From an uncultured Bacteroidales bacterium (lineage in GTDB: Bacteria; Bacteroidota; Bacteroidia; Bacteroidales; Paludibacteraceae), in assembly GCA_902780495.1 (NCBI GenBank), contig CACZFM010000006.1, positions 1-64,000 of the forward strand: DNA of 64,000 nucleotides, written 5' to 3'. Made by a program: the position numbers and the translations under genes. Positions 56,001 to 64,000 of the stretch are shown here, piece by piece (the stretch's first letter is position 1; every line of letters starts with the position of its first letter). The notes below the pieces were generated by a model. It ran no database searches. It saw only the letters and a list, made by a program, of their open reading frames with translations, and was not told the DNA's origin.

Positions 56001-56225
56001 GACTTCTTCAGTCTGAACAACATCCGTCTGGGTTACAAGTTCCCGAAGAAACTGATTGAGAAAATCAAGCTGAGCCGTCTGGAATTGTATGTACAGGCAG
56101 ACAACCTTGCCATAGCTACGGCACGTAAGGGTTACAACCCGACCGTGAGCGGTGATGGTTCATCCAGTTCCTATCAATACACTCCGCTGTCCACCATTAT
56201 CGGCGGTCTGAAAGTTCAGTTCTAA
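53010..56225 (+). CDS. SusC/RagA-type TonB-linked outer-membrane transporter
   Basis: 1071 aa. Signal peptide KRTISLLTLCLLTMGLWAQ, an N-terminal carboxypeptidase-D regulatory-like domain (about 23-95, ISGVVVDEKGEPVIGASVQV), a TonB box/plug start EVVVTGYGSVTKGSFAGSA (about 100-120), the plug IRIRGIGSANASSAPLYIVDG and NGVIVITTKKGK, then a 22-strand barrel. It imports a glycan or peptide captured by the SusD partner. Substrate cannot be told from sequence; no glycoside hydrolase lies nearby, which leaves proteins or peptides possible. Confidence 0.95.
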   Translation: MKRTISLLTLCLLTMGLWAQTKQISGVVVDEKGEPVIGASVQVKGTTQGTITDFDGQFALSVANDAKTLVVSYVGMQTQEVAIKGTNIRVTMQENSEVIQEVVVTGYGSVTKGSFAGSAQAVTSETIEKKTPSEISKALAGEVAGVQVINTSGQPGTNASIRIRGIGSANASSAPLYIVDGVTYNGDVSAIDPGDIASTTVLKDATATAIYGSRGANGVIVITTKKGKQDDDAKIDIDVTYGANMHLLPMYDVITDPKEYVEMSWLSLLGKHGDPQMASQYLFDNNNGLPTMYNLWDEEGSLLIDESTGRFYPDVEYKRQYRSLPSWEKSIFRTGQKANVTARISGGTSKVQYFTSFSYLKDEGYYIGSDYDRFTTRSNIDFEAKKWLKGTVNIAYSYSNMNNPGQGGNMNNGFAYVNGIPPIYPVYEYDENGNIKIDPKTGNKMYDYGMHEGFGRGFGSGINPAGALQYDKANTKQHQVSVNGQLDFKLYKGLKLEVSAAMQYVGTNASELTNKFYGDAAGIGRIYKSQSNYLFFESKQLLKYNTTIDAHSIDVLAGHELSFSKSQSMSGDMSYIADPAGLEWSNAIKMDYMGSSTNETALQSVLAQANYVYDEKYMINATYRADGSSKFAKGKRWGHFGSVGVAWAFTNEQFMQPANPWLKDGKLRLSWGALGNQGIGSDLFKDQYSIEYAEGEIGYTWTYHGAPDITWERTQTVDLGLEFSISKYLDVELDYFYKLTDHMLIPRYQASSMGYSYVYINGGDMYNQGVEFQANIHAVDMRNIKFDIRLNGGHYHNKVLSLPKENDGTEMTKNGSLVVGHSMYDWKLREYRGVDPETGNALYTAYYDADKGGFGTKNASLVKDGEKQDNYISDVDDYKKKHPNANVQKHVTDSATYAGAAYIGKSAEPALDGGIGFNLEVYGVTLDIACSYRLGGYGYDNTYATLMSDGVVGSNNWHKDMRNAWTEDNRYTNVPRLTNGDRDSYTNVASTRFLTKNDFFSLNNIRLGYKFPKKLIEKIKLSRLELYVQADNLAIATARKGYNPTVSGDGSSSSYQYTPLSTIIGGLKVQF

Positions 56226-56277
56226 TAATGACGGAGAGTAAAATAAGTAACCTAATAGCATGAAAGGAAAACAAGAT

Positions 56278-57900
56278 ATGAAAAAGAACATTATGTTGGT
56301 TCTCTCCGTAGCGTTGCTACTGGTTTCCTGCGAGGACAAGTTCCTGGAACGCAAGCCTCACGGCGGCACCATTCGTCAGGATCAGTATGAGAACATCGAC
56401 GAGAAAGTAGAGGGAACCGTTCGCGGATTGTACACCAGACTCTACACCATGAGTGGCGGACACGATGAGTTCGGCAAGCGCAGTATCGACCTTTGGGGAG
56501 ATATCCTGAGCGGCGATATCGCTGTAACAAACCCGAACTACGGTTGGTTGGTAAGCGATGAACAAATGCAAACCGTTTCTACCCGTACCGGTGCCATCTG
56601 GGGTTTCTACTACGGCACCATCCATAGCGCAAACCTCGCTATCAAAGAGTGCTTCCAAAACGATAGTCTGCTGGTGTATTTGGAAGAGGGTCTGCCTTCA
56701 GAGAACGAAGAGCACGAGTATACCGACGAGGAAGCAGAAAGGGCATTGTACTATGCACAGGTTCTGGCTATCCGCGGTTACTGCTATGCACAACTGGCCA
56801 AGTGGTACACTCCTGTGGAGGGCTGCAGTTATATAAAAGACAAGACTATTGCCACCTACGAGTGCTGCCCTATCTACACAGAGAGCAACATGGACGCTCC
56901 GCAGCGTCTCGCCACATCCGACTCGGTGTACAACCAAGCATTCTCAGACCTGGAATATGCCGTTCAACTCTATCGCGAGTTTGATGCCGATTTCCTGCGT
57001 CCGAACAAGCTGTTCTTCGACCGCGCCACCATCTGTGGTTTGCTGGCACAGGCTTACCTGAACCAAGCCGTTTACAGCCAGCCGGAGGATATCCAGCGTG
57101 AGCACCTGCAGAAGGCACATGATTTGGCCGTGGAAGCCATCGAACAGAGCGGCTGCCAGATTCTTGCCTACAAAGACCTGCTGACCACCGGTTTCAACAA
57201 CGTGGACAATAAGAGCTGGATGTGGGCACAGAAAGTGACCGTTGAGACCGCCGGCGGATTGAAGAGCTGGTTCGGACAAGTAGATATTCACAGTTACAGC
57301 TATGCGTGGGCAGGTGCTACCAAGGCCATTGACCAAAAGCTGTATGACGAGATGGATAAGGAAGAGATGGCCTGGGATGGTCGTTACTACTGGTTCCGCT
57401 CGACCAAAGAATATAACCTCTGCCCCGATGGCAAGTTCTTCAGCGAGAAGAACCCTGTCTCCACCGATGAGGATGACATTGACCGTGAGTGGCTGAGCGA
57501 CAACGTATTCATGCGTATCGAGGCCATGTACCTGACGGCATCGGAAGCTGCATTCCGTATGGGGCAAACCGAAGAGGCTTACAACCGTTTGAAAGCCATT
57601 CTGGACGAGCGTGCCAACAAGGAGGATTTCGGATCCGAATACGAGACCTATCTCTCCAACATCCAAAACGGAGGCGATGCTTTGAAGAACGCCATCATCT
57701 ACAACTGGCGTATTGAGCTGTGGGGTGAGGGCTACGGCCTTGAGACTTTCCGCCGCTGGAACATAGAGAACCGCTTCCGCGGAGGTAACCACTACTACAA
57801 ATACGGCCGTTCGTTGGCAGCCAAAGAGGATCGTTTCAATATGAACATCCCAAGCGGCGAGGCAACCTACAACCCGTATGTGGATGAGAAAGAAGACTAA
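56278..57900 (+). CDS. SusD/RagB-type surface lipoprotein
   Basis: 540 aa from the ATG at 56278 (an ATG at 56260 adds six residues). Lipoprotein signal KKNIMLVLSVALLLVSC with Cys 18, then EDKFLERKPHGG, typical of SusD. Tetratricopeptide-like helices and the C-terminal RagB/SusD part with RIELWGEGYGLETFRRWN. It binds substrate on the cell surface and forms the lid on the SusC barrel. 52 bp after susC, same transcript. Confidence 0.94.
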   Translation: MKKNIMLVLSVALLLVSCEDKFLERKPHGGTIRQDQYENIDEKVEGTVRGLYTRLYTMSGGHDEFGKRSIDLWGDILSGDIAVTNPNYGWLVSDEQMQTVSTRTGAIWGFYYGTIHSANLAIKECFQNDSLLVYLEEGLPSENEEHEYTDEEAERALYYAQVLAIRGYCYAQLAKWYTPVEGCSYIKDKTIATYECCPIYTESNMDAPQRLATSDSVYNQAFSDLEYAVQLYREFDADFLRPNKLFFDRATICGLLAQAYLNQAVYSQPEDIQREHLQKAHDLAVEAIEQSGCQILAYKDLLTTGFNNVDNKSWMWAQKVTVETAGGLKSWFGQVDIHSYSYAWAGATKAIDQKLYDEMDKEEMAWDGRYYWFRSTKEYNLCPDGKFFSEKNPVSTDEDDIDREWLSDNVFMRIEAMYLTASEAAFRMGQTEEAYNRLKAILDERANKEDFGSEYETYLSNIQNGGDALKNAIIYNWRIELWGEGYGLETFRRWNIENRFRGGNHYYKYGRSLAAKEDRFNMNIPSGEATYNPYVDEKED

Positions 57901-57953
57901 TATCTATAACCGAGTAACAACTCACTAATAATTAACCCAAAAACAAAACAACC

Positions 57954-59183
57954 ATGAAGAAAATTCTTTGCGGAGCCTTGGTGCTCCTGGCAGCGGTGGC
58001 AGCGTTCACCAGCTGTAAGAAAAAAGACAACAATGGGGAGGCTGTGTCCAGTCTTATCCTGAGTGCGACCGAGGTAACGATGTCTCCCGGTGACGATGCT
58101 AAAAAGATTACTGTTAAGACCAATACCGGTACGGTAGTGACCTACGAATGGAGCACTGATGATGCAGATAACGCTGTGATTACTTTGTCTGCCAAGGGTT
58201 CTACCGCTACCATTACCCCTGTTGGTTTCGGAACTGCCGTTGTCACGGTGAAAGTGAAAGGGAACGAAACTCTGACCGCTGAGTGCATAATCAATGTCAT
58301 TGACAAGGTACAAAATCTCAGATTCTCTCGTCTCAGTGTCAACTACGCAGAACCTCCTGCCAACATTGACTCTACCAAGGTTTATGACTATTCATACCTG
58401 CCTGATGGCAATAAGATTACCGGCAAGAAAGACACTATCCGTTGCTATCTAGGCGATATTCGTCTCCGCCTTTTGGCAGACGGCGAAACATTTGTAGACA
58501 ATGACGGTTATCTCACCGCCAAGACGGAAAGTGGTGCATATACCATTGAGGCCATTGGTCGCGTTCCCGTGATTGCCCGCAACATTAACGCAGCTTTCTT
58601 TGATGCAGCTATGCAAGTAACCGAAAGTGAAGCCGCAAAACAAGCATGGGCAAACCCCAGCTATTATGAGATTGGAACCATTGCTTCGAATTACAACCCA
58701 TGGATTGGCGACAACAAAGAAGAAATGTACCATCTGACCACCGGTAGCGTTAATGAAGCCCAATATGTTGAACTACTCGGCAAGGCATTTGTTGAGCACT
58801 ATCCAGAGAATGCACAAACTCTTGATGACATGGAAGATTTCTTCAACCATCGAGACATTGCATTGGCAGAAATAAAAGGTGCTTATCTGGCACAATGGCT
58901 GTATGATCCCCAAGAAGGTATTTGGTACCAATCTGCATTCCGTGCCGGTATTGTACCCACCCTTTCTTTCCACATTACAACTAACACCCATACAGAGGAG
59001 GTTGGTTATAAATACACCTACGTTATTGATCTTGCCAACATCAAATTCAGACCATTCGGAGGCTATGAGAACTATGGTATTGATTTGAAGTTGGATAAAC
59101 TGACCAAGAAATACGAGATGAACAGCAATGATTTCCAATGGAATCCGACAGTTGACTGTTCTTTCGATGATACGGAGAACTAA
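57954..59183 (+). CDS. Surface lipoprotein with Ig-like domain
   Basis: 409 aa. Lipoprotein signal with likely lipidated Cys 21 (AAFTSC), then a BIG2-like Ig domain (about 34-115: SATEVTMSPGDDAKKITVKT, ATITPVGFGTAVVTVKVKG). The C-terminal 290 residues are beta-rich with several Tyr/Trp and show no family I recognise. Third gene of the susCD operon, so it probably helps bind the same substrate at the surface. Followed by a clear terminator. Confidence 0.8.
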   Translation: MKKILCGALVLLAAVAAFTSCKKKDNNGEAVSSLILSATEVTMSPGDDAKKITVKTNTGTVVTYEWSTDDADNAVITLSAKGSTATITPVGFGTAVVTVKVKGNETLTAECIINVIDKVQNLRFSRLSVNYAEPPANIDSTKVYDYSYLPDGNKITGKKDTIRCYLGDIRLRLLADGETFVDNDGYLTAKTESGAYTIEAIGRVPVIARNINAAFFDAAMQVTESEAAKQAWANPSYYEIGTIASNYNPWIGDNKEEMYHLTTGSVNEAQYVELLGKAFVEHYPENAQTLDDMEDFFNHRDIALAEIKGAYLAQWLYDPQEGIWYQSAFRAGIVPTLSFHITTNTHTEEVGYKYTYVIDLANIKFRPFGGYENYGIDLKLDKLTKKYEMNSNDFQWNPTVDCSFDDTEN

Positions 59184-59211
59184 GACAACACATTGCATTG
59201 TCTAACGAAAA

Positions 59212-59238
59212 GGGCTGCCTAAAGAGGCAGTCCTTTTT
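59212..59238 (+). terminator. Terminator of the susCD operon
   Basis: GGGCTGCCT (59212-59220), loop AAAG, AGGCAGTCC (59225-59233), one G-U pair in the stem, then five T. Confidence 0.93.
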
Positions 59239-59297
59239 GATTTGTTTTGTCGGATTGAGGTTGGGTTGGCGGTCGTTCGGTATTGTCAGGTTCGTCT

Positions 59298-59363
59298 CGG
59301 GTTAATAACCGATTAATAACCTAATAATAACCCAATAATCACCCAATAATAGCCCAATAGTCA
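59298..59363. repeat. 11-bp tandem repeat, six units
   Basis: Units CGGGTTAATAA, CCGATTAATAA, CCTAATAATAA, CCCAATAATCA, CCCAATAATAG, CCCAATAGTCA. In reverse complement this is the GGGTTATTATT family of 13877-13953. A looser GGTT periodicity may extend left to about 59255. Confidence 0.9.
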
Positions 59364-59368
59364 TTCGA

Positions 59369-59410
59369 GAGTGAAGAGATAAGAGTGAAGAGATAAGAGT
59401 GAAGAATGAC
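59369..59410. repeat. 14-bp tandem repeat, three units
   Basis: GAGTGAAGAGATAA twice and GAGTGAAGAATGAC once, immediately after the 11-bp array and 25 bp before the end of the C10 protease gene on the other strand. Confidence 0.92.
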
Positions 59411-59435
59411 TACTTCTGACAAAGTTTGAAAGTAT

Positions 59436-60587
59436 TTACTTGCAGATGAACTTAATGCCGTTGCAGATATAAATCTGTCCGGAAACGGGATGCGTAACAA
59501 TACGGCCCAAGAGATCGTAGATACGTCCATCCGTAATAGGCGAAAGGGCATCCTCCTCCACCTCATCCACAGGCGTGGTACGGTCGGGTTCGATACCGAT
59601 AATCACATTCGCGCGCGAGGTATAAGGGTTATTGTCATCGTCATTGGGTTTGAACCAATCGTTGCGATTACCACCCCAGCCCCAGTTGTAATGAATGAAA
59701 TAGGACTGATAGCGGGACGAATTGGCCGTTTTATAGCCATCCAGCACAAAAGCATGACCTGAATCCAAGCCCGCACTACCTGTAGTCGCTGAGCAATAGA
59801 CAGGGCGTCCCTCGTCAAACTCCTTTTTCAACGCCCAGATAAAATCGGAGTTGGTGAATGAGGTAGTGCCGCGTTCCTGATATTTCAATCCTTTCTTATA
59901 GCGGAATATACGGGCGAAGACTCCGGGCACCTTGGGGCTGTAGGCTCCACTGCCAGAAGGCGAATAGTCCATATTCACCGCCACACCGCAAGCACTCATC
60001 AAGACAGCGACAGCCGTATCCTGCCGAGGCGTATGCAACACATTACCCTCGTAGGTATCGAGGATATTGTCCCAATCGAAAGCACAACCACGGTAGTCGA
60101 ACGAGACAGGCAAGGCGAGAGAAGAAGTGGTGTATGAAACTACCGTATCGGCACAGACTAACGGCCAGCGGTGGTACGCCATAATCTGCGCCATGGCGGT
60201 AGCGACACAGCCTGTGACACAATGCGTCTGGGACTCCGGCTCTATGGGTGTAAGGAGGTTATAGGGTTCGCGCTGCCAGAACATAATGCCACCCAAGAGG
60301 GGTCCGACCGAGTCGGTGGCATCAGCCTGCTCCGCCGCCAGAATATAGGCAGGGCAGTCTTCGTGAATAACCTCGAGCGTCTTTCCCATGGAAGCGAGAA
60401 GACGCATCATGCCTTCGGAGACGGCAGTAGCCTGCCGACTGTCAGACATACCGATGATTTCATCCTGTGCGTTAACCAGCACATATCCACCTGTGCGCCC
60501 TATATAAGCGCGGACAACATCGTCGGGCTGCGTTGCCCAAACCGATGTTGCCACGAAAAGACAGGCCAAAAGAAACAGCCTCTGCAT
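59436..60587 (-). CDS. C10 family (streptopain-like) cysteine protease
   Basis: 383 aa secreted protease precursor. Signal peptide QRLFLLACLFVATSVWA, a propeptide (about 20-115), then the catalytic domain: Cys in CVTGCVATAMAQIMAYHRWP (near 127), His in GHAFVLDGY (near 272) and YFIHYNWGWGG after it. The C-terminal 35 residues (IYDLLGRIV then GQIYICNGIKFI) match the short end seen on many secreted Bacteroidales proteins. Four bp after a paralogue of the same architecture, so both are on one transcript. Confidence 0.92.
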   Translation of the reverse strand: MQRLFLLACLFVATSVWATQPDDVVRAYIGRTGGYVLVNAQDEIIGMSDSRQATAVSEGMMRLLASMGKTLEVIHEDCPAYILAAEQADATDSVGPLLGGIMFWQREPYNLLTPIEPESQTHCVTGCVATAMAQIMAYHRWPLVCADTVVSYTTSSLALPVSFDYRGCAFDWDNILDTYEGNVLHTPRQDTAVAVLMSACGVAVNMDYSPSGSGAYSPKVPGVFARIFRYKKGLKYQERGTTSFTNSDFIWALKKEFDEGRPVYCSATTGSAGLDSGHAFVLDGYKTANSSRYQSYFIHYNWGWGGNRNDWFKPNDDDNNPYTSRANVIIGIEPDRTTPVDEVEEDALSPITDGRIYDLLGRIVTHPVSGQIYICNGIKFICK

Positions 60588-60591
60588 AGTA

Positions 60592-61731
60592 TTAACGGGC
60601 GATGAACTTCACGCCGTTCTGAATATAAATCTGTCCAGCGACAGGATTGCTAACGACGCGCCCCATCATATCGTAGATACGTCCGTCTTGCACGCGTGCA
60701 TCGGCAGCGACCTCGTCAACAGGCGTAGCGCGGTCGGGCTCGATGCCCGTAACCACCTGAATCTGTGACTGATATGGATTGTTCGCATCATTCACTTTTA
60801 GCCAAGCATTGCTAAGGCCCCCCCAACCCCAGTTGTAGTGGTAGAAAAAGGTGCGATGGTCAGAAGCATTGGTCGTCATATAGCCATCAATCACGAAAGC
60901 ATGTCCTCCATCCAAGCCTGCTTCGGTGGTAGTAGCCGAGCAATAGACAGGACGCCCGTTATCAAACTCCCTCTTCAGCGCTTGAGCGTACTCCGCATTG
61001 GTCAGGTCGCTACCGCGCATTTGGAACTTCAGACCTTTCTTGTATTTGAATATACGTGTCAAGACACCCGGCACTTTCGGGCTGAAAGCGCCACTGGATT
61101 CTGTCGTGTAGTTCATATTGACCGCTACACCGCAGGCAAGCATCAACTTCGCCACCGCCGTATCCTGCACGGGCGTAGTTTCCACTGTGTAGTAATTCGG
61201 CAGCACATTGTCCCAATCAAAGGCACAGCCGCGGTAGTCAAAGGTCATATTAAAACCCAGTGTCTTTGTCTGATACGAGACAACAGTGTCAGCACACACA
61301 TCCGGCCACTTGTGGTACGCCAGAATCTGCGCTATCGCCGTAGCGACACACCCCGTAACGCAATGCTCGTTTCCGACTTTCGGAGTAAGGATATTGTAAT
61401 AACCATGCTGATTGCCCTGGTCATAAGCGATGTCGCCCAAGAGGGGTCCAACTGAGTCCTTTGCCTGTGCGAAAGAAGGCATCTGAATCTCCTGCGGGCA
61501 ATCCTGCGGGATGACCTCAATGGTCTTGCCCATTGTCTCCATATAACGCAGCAGTCCTTCGGAAAGGGCAGTAGCGCGATTGTTATCCGACATACCAATG
61601 ACTTCGTTGTTGGCATCCACCAACACATATCCGCCCTTCTGCCCCATATAGGCACGAACGACATTCTCGGGCTGCGTTGCCCAAACCGATGCTGCCATCA
61701 CGAGGCAGGCACAAAAGAAAATCTTTTTCAT
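60592..61731 (-). CDS. C10 family (streptopain-like) cysteine protease
   Basis: 379 aa from the ATG at 61731, which gives the signal peptide KKIFFCACLVMAASVWA; the longer frame runs through the promoter. Same layout as its neighbour: propeptide beginning TQPENVVRAYMGQKGGYVLV, catalytic Cys in CVTGCVATAIAQILAYHKWP, His in GGHAFVIDGYM, Asn/Trp in FYHYNWGWGG, and C-terminal IYDMMGRVV with GQIYIQNGVKFI. First gene of a two-gene operon created by tandem duplication. Confidence 0.92.
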   Translation of the reverse strand: MKKIFFCACLVMAASVWATQPENVVRAYMGQKGGYVLVDANNEVIGMSDNNRATALSEGLLRYMETMGKTIEVIPQDCPQEIQMPSFAQAKDSVGPLLGDIAYDQGNQHGYYNILTPKVGNEHCVTGCVATAIAQILAYHKWPDVCADTVVSYQTKTLGFNMTFDYRGCAFDWDNVLPNYYTVETTPVQDTAVAKLMLACGVAVNMNYTTESSGAFSPKVPGVLTRIFKYKKGLKFQMRGSDLTNAEYAQALKREFDNGRPVYCSATTTEAGLDGGHAFVIDGYMTTNASDHRTFFYHYNWGWGGLSNAWLKVNDANNPYQSQIQVVTGIEPDRATPVDEVAADARVQDGRIYDMMGRVVSNPVAGQIYIQNGVKFIAR

Positions 61732-61761
61732 ACGACTTATTGTTATTTTGGATTTTGGGCG

Positions 61762-61793
61762 CAAAGATAGTGCAAATATTTGGAATATGCAAA
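61762..61793 (-). promoter_or_regulatory. C10 protease operon promoter
   Basis: On the - strand TTTG (61793-61790) and TATCTTTG (61769-61762), 20-bp spacer, 30 bp before the ATG. Bases 61762-61810 are the third member of the 49-bp block shared with addAB and secA. Confidence 0.87.
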
Positions 61794-61840
61794 TAAAAAA
61801 GCACAAAAGTAATGAAATATGGCGAATTAGTACAAAAACA

Positions 61841-61872
61841 TTTGCGTATGTGCAATTTTTATTGTACCTTTG
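61841..61872 (+). promoter_or_regulatory. Oxidoreductase promoter
   Basis: TTTG at 61841-61844 and TACCTTTG at 61865-61872, 20-bp spacer, 44 bp before the ATG at 61917. Divergent from the C10 promoter; the -33 boxes are about 47 bp apart. Confidence 0.85.
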
Positions 61873-61916
61873 TCGGCAGAATATCAATCTATGTTCAAGA
61901 AAAAGTAACGAAGACC

Positions 61917-63497
61917 ATGACAGATTCAGTAACGCGGAAAAGGGTGGCAGTGATAGCAGGGGCAGGTCCGGCAGGCCTGACCGCTGCATACGAGTTGCTG
62001 CGCCAGACCGATATACAACCTATCGTATGCGAACAAACCAACGCCATCGGCGGTATATCCCAGACCGTGGAATACCACGGTAACCGTATGGATATAGGCG
62101 GTCACCGCTTCTTCTCAAAGAACGATGAGGTGATGCAATGGTGGCAACAGATAATGCCTATGCAAGGGCATCCCGCCAAAGACGACCTGCTACTGCATGA
62201 GACGGACAAGGTTTACGCACAGGATGGTCCCGACCCCGAAAAAGAAGACCGCACTATGCTGCTGCGCCGCCGCGTGAGCCGCATCTTCTTCCTGCGCAAG
62301 TTCTTCGACTATCCTATCTCGATGAAGAAAGAAACGTTCCTTAACATGGGCTTCGTACGGATGATGCGCGCAGGGATAGGTTACCTATGGGCCTGCGTAC
62401 ACAAGCTGCCGGAAGACTCATTGGAGAACTTCTACATCAACCGCTTCGGGCGACCGCTATACGAGATGTTCTTTGAGGACTATACAGAGAAAGTGTGGGG
62501 TATCCATCCGTCCAAGTTAGGTGCAGACTGGGGCAGCCAGCGTGTGAAAGGACTCTCCATCATCGCTGTGCTGAAAGACATGTGGCGCAAATCGTTCGGC
62601 ACCAAAGACAATACCCATGTAGAGACCTCCCTTATCGAACAGTTTATCTATCCCAAATACGGTCCCGGCCAATTGTGGGAGACAGTGGCCCATGATGTGC
62701 AAGCCCGCGGAGGCGAAGTGCGCCTGCAAACGAGCGTGACGGGTGTGAACGTACAAGACGGGCGCGTGACAAGCGTGCGCGTACAGACCGTTGAGGGAAA
62801 GGAAGAGACGATACCCTGCGACTTCTTCCTCTCCACCATGCCATTGAAAGACCTTGTTCCAAGTCTGCAAGGCATACGAGTACCCGAAGAGGTGCAACAG
62901 GTAGCGCAAGCCCTACCCTACCGCGATTTCATCACCGTCGGTCTGCTGGTCAGCAAACTAAAGATACGCAACGAGACCAAACTGAAGACCTACGCCGAAC
63001 GCGTGCCCGACACTTGGATATACATTCAGGAACGCGACGTAAAAATAGGGCGTCTGCAAGTGTTCAACAACTGGTCACCCTATTTGGTGAAAGACTACGA
63101 GAACACGATGTGGATAGGCTTGGAATACTTCTGCACCGAAGGCGATGCGATGTGGAACACCTCTCCCGAAGACTTCATCCGCACTGCCAAAGCCGAACTT
63201 GCCAAGATAGATATCATCCGCGAAGAGGATGTGCTGGATGCCTGCCACGTACGGATACGCAAGGCCTACCCTGCCTATTACGGCAGTTACTACCAACTGG
63301 ACTGCGTGCGGAAGTTCTTAGACACCGTGCCTAACCTCTTCTGTCTGGGCCGCAACGGGCAACATCGCTACAACAATATGGACCACTCTATGTTAACCGC
63401 CTTTGAGGCTGTGCGTGCCATCCGCGACAACCAGTTGGAGGACAAGACAAACATCTGGAACGTAAATACAGAAGCCGAATACCATGAAAGCAAATAA
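61917..63497 (+). CDS. NAD(P)/FAD-dependent oxidoreductase (UDP-galactopyranose mutase-like)
   Basis: 526 aa from the ATG at 61917; the earlier in-frame start lies upstream of the promoter. N-terminal FAD-binding [19 protein letters not shown] (about 10-28), then [20 protein letters not shown] with FFSKNDEV, the pattern of the amine oxidase/protoporphyrinogen oxidase/UGM superfamily; late FAD contact in [19 protein letters not shown]. Found in many Bacteroidota beside glycosyltransferase genes. The reaction is not known. Overlaps the next gene by 14 bp. Confidence 0.85.
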   Translation: MTDSVTRKRVAVIAGAGPAGLTAAYELLRQTDIQPIVCEQTNAIGGISQTVEYHGNRMDIGGHRFFSKNDEVMQWWQQIMPMQGHPAKDDLLLHETDKVYAQDGPDPEKEDRTMLLRRRVSRIFFLRKFFDYPISMKKETFLNMGFVRMMRAGIGYLWACVHKLPEDSLENFYINRFGRPLYEMFFEDYTEKVWGIHPSKLGADWGSQRVKGLSIIAVLKDMWRKSFGTKDNTHVETSLIEQFIYPKYGPGQLWETVAHDVQARGGEVRLQTSVTGVNVQDGRVTSVRVQTVEGKEETIPCDFFLSTMPLKDLVPSLQGIRVPEEVQQVAQALPYRDFITVGLLVSKLKIRNETKLKTYAERVPDTWIYIQERDVKIGRLQVFNNWSPYLVKDYENTMWIGLEYFCTEGDAMWNTSPEDFIRTAKAELAKIDIIREEDVLDACHVRIRKAYPAYYGSYYQLDCVRKFLDTVPNLFCLGRNGQHRYNNMDHSMLTAFEAVRAIRDNQLEDKTNIWNVNTEAEYHESK

Positions 63498-64000
63498 CAA
63501 CCGCTGGCTACTGACGGGTTGCTGCGCCCTGCTGACAATCATATGGTTCATCCTCGCCAGCAAGACATTCAACACCAAGCCCGATTTGAACGGAGATAAC
63601 TTCAGTTACTATATCTATGCCACTTCGCTTGCAACAGGTCACGGCTACAGCGACCTGTCGCATCCCAGTATGGGTCCGACCAGCAACTTCCCTCCAGGTT
63701 ATCCGCTGCTGATGGCTCCGCTGCGCGTAATGACAGACAGCATTGTGGCACAGAAATGGCTGAACGAGTTGTTTGTGCTTGGCGGCATACTGCTGCTATT
63801 CTTCACTCTGCTGCAGTTGGGTATGCGATGGGATATCAGTCTTGCCGCCTCGGCAGCCGGATTGTTCTGTCCGCGACTGTGGCACTTCTCCACCATGATG
63901 ATGAGCGAAGCGTCGTTCTTCTTCACCTCCGCCCTTGTGTTCTATGCTCTGGCGCGCCTGTATGCCGGAAAGGAAGAGGACAAAGAACCTATCAGTTGGC
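63484..64000 (+). CDS. GT-C type membrane glycosyltransferase, partial
   Basis: 172 codons visible, cut by the right edge. Start [20 protein letters not shown] is a first membrane segment, followed by the periplasmic loop [20 protein letters not shown] and [13 protein letters not shown], the pattern of polyprenyl-phosphate-sugar transferases (ArnT/GT39-like), then further membrane segments (about 90-107, 112-128, 133-150). Overlaps the oxidoreductase by 14 bp, so they form an operon, probably for cell-envelope glycan assembly. Confidence 0.75.
   Translation, partial: MKANNNRWLLTGCCALLTIIWFILASKTFNTKPDLNGDNFSYYIYATSLATGHGYSDLSHPSMGPTSNFPPGYPLLMAPLRVMTDSIVAQKWLNELFVLGGILLLFFTLLQLGMRWDISLAASAAGLFCPRLWHFSTMMMSEASFFFTSALVFYALARLYAGKEEDKEPISW

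Noticed and set aside
61732..61989. Long N-terminal extension of the first C10 protease
   Set aside because: It runs through two divergent promoters, and the ATG at 61731 starts a standard signal peptide.

Overview
The window is chromosomal DNA from a member of the Bacteroidota, most likely order Bacteroidales. The reasons are: a SusC/SusD outer-membrane pair; a SecA with the long insertion typical of the phylum; two DUF3078 outer-membrane proteins; tandem C10 (streptopain-type) proteases with a Bacteroidales-style C-terminal end; and at least twelve promoters of the phylum-specific form TTTG-N20-TAnnTTTG. Genus cannot be decided from sequence alone. No rRNA, transposase, integrase or CRISPR array is visible.

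Layout. 1-6.2 kb: an addAB-type helicase/nuclease operon on +. 6.2-12.9 kb: a nine-gene run on - (pdxJ, exbB, exbD, tonB-like, DJ-1-like, DUF3078, a small coiled-coil gene, zapA, rny), diverging at 12.9 kb from nadK-lgt-DUF3078 on +. 16.1-20.9 kb: secA-fmt-HD on -. 21.5-29.8 kb: an AT-rich surface-polysaccharide operon on - (deacetylase, two GT4, epimerase, TupA-like ATP-grasp, DUF616, two GT2, a small ORF), fed by a promoter at 30.2 kb through a leader of about 395 nt. 30.4-31.4 kb: an ORF6N-domain gene. 31.6-45.0 kb: the translation/transcription block on -, in transcription order tRNA-Thr(TGT), tRNA-Tyr(GTA), tRNA-Gly(TCC), tRNA-Thr(GGT), tuf, tRNA-Trp(CCA), secE, nusG, rplK, rplA, rplJ, rplL, rpoB, rpoC. 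45.5-50.9 kb: nrdD-nrdG-CDF-DUF59-lpxH-mazG on +. 50.9-51.5 kb: tRNA-Leu and a small lipoprotein gene on -. 51.6-52.8 kb: an M16 peptidase. 53.0-59.2 kb: a susC-susD-lipoprotein operon with a candidate operator in its promoter and a clear terminator. 59.4-61.7 kb: two tandem C10 proteases on -. 61.9-64.0 kb: an FAD-dependent oxidoreductase followed by a GT-C type membrane protein cut by the window edge.

Two signals are not explained by the genes. First, the gaps contain a family of degenerate tandem repeats whose period is always 11 bp although the unit differs between sites. One unit (GATAAGCCGAC) recurs at 0.1 kb and 45.2 kb, and another (GGGTTATTATT) at 13.9 kb and 59.3 kb, in both cases in opposite orientation. 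Second, some promoters share far more than the -33/-7 boxes. A 49-bp block is nearly identical in front of addAB, secA and the C10 protease pair, and a 76-bp block (63 of 76 positions identical, no gap) lies in direct repeat on both sides of the ORF6N gene, driving that gene and the polysaccharide operon. These are the best candidates for something undescribed.
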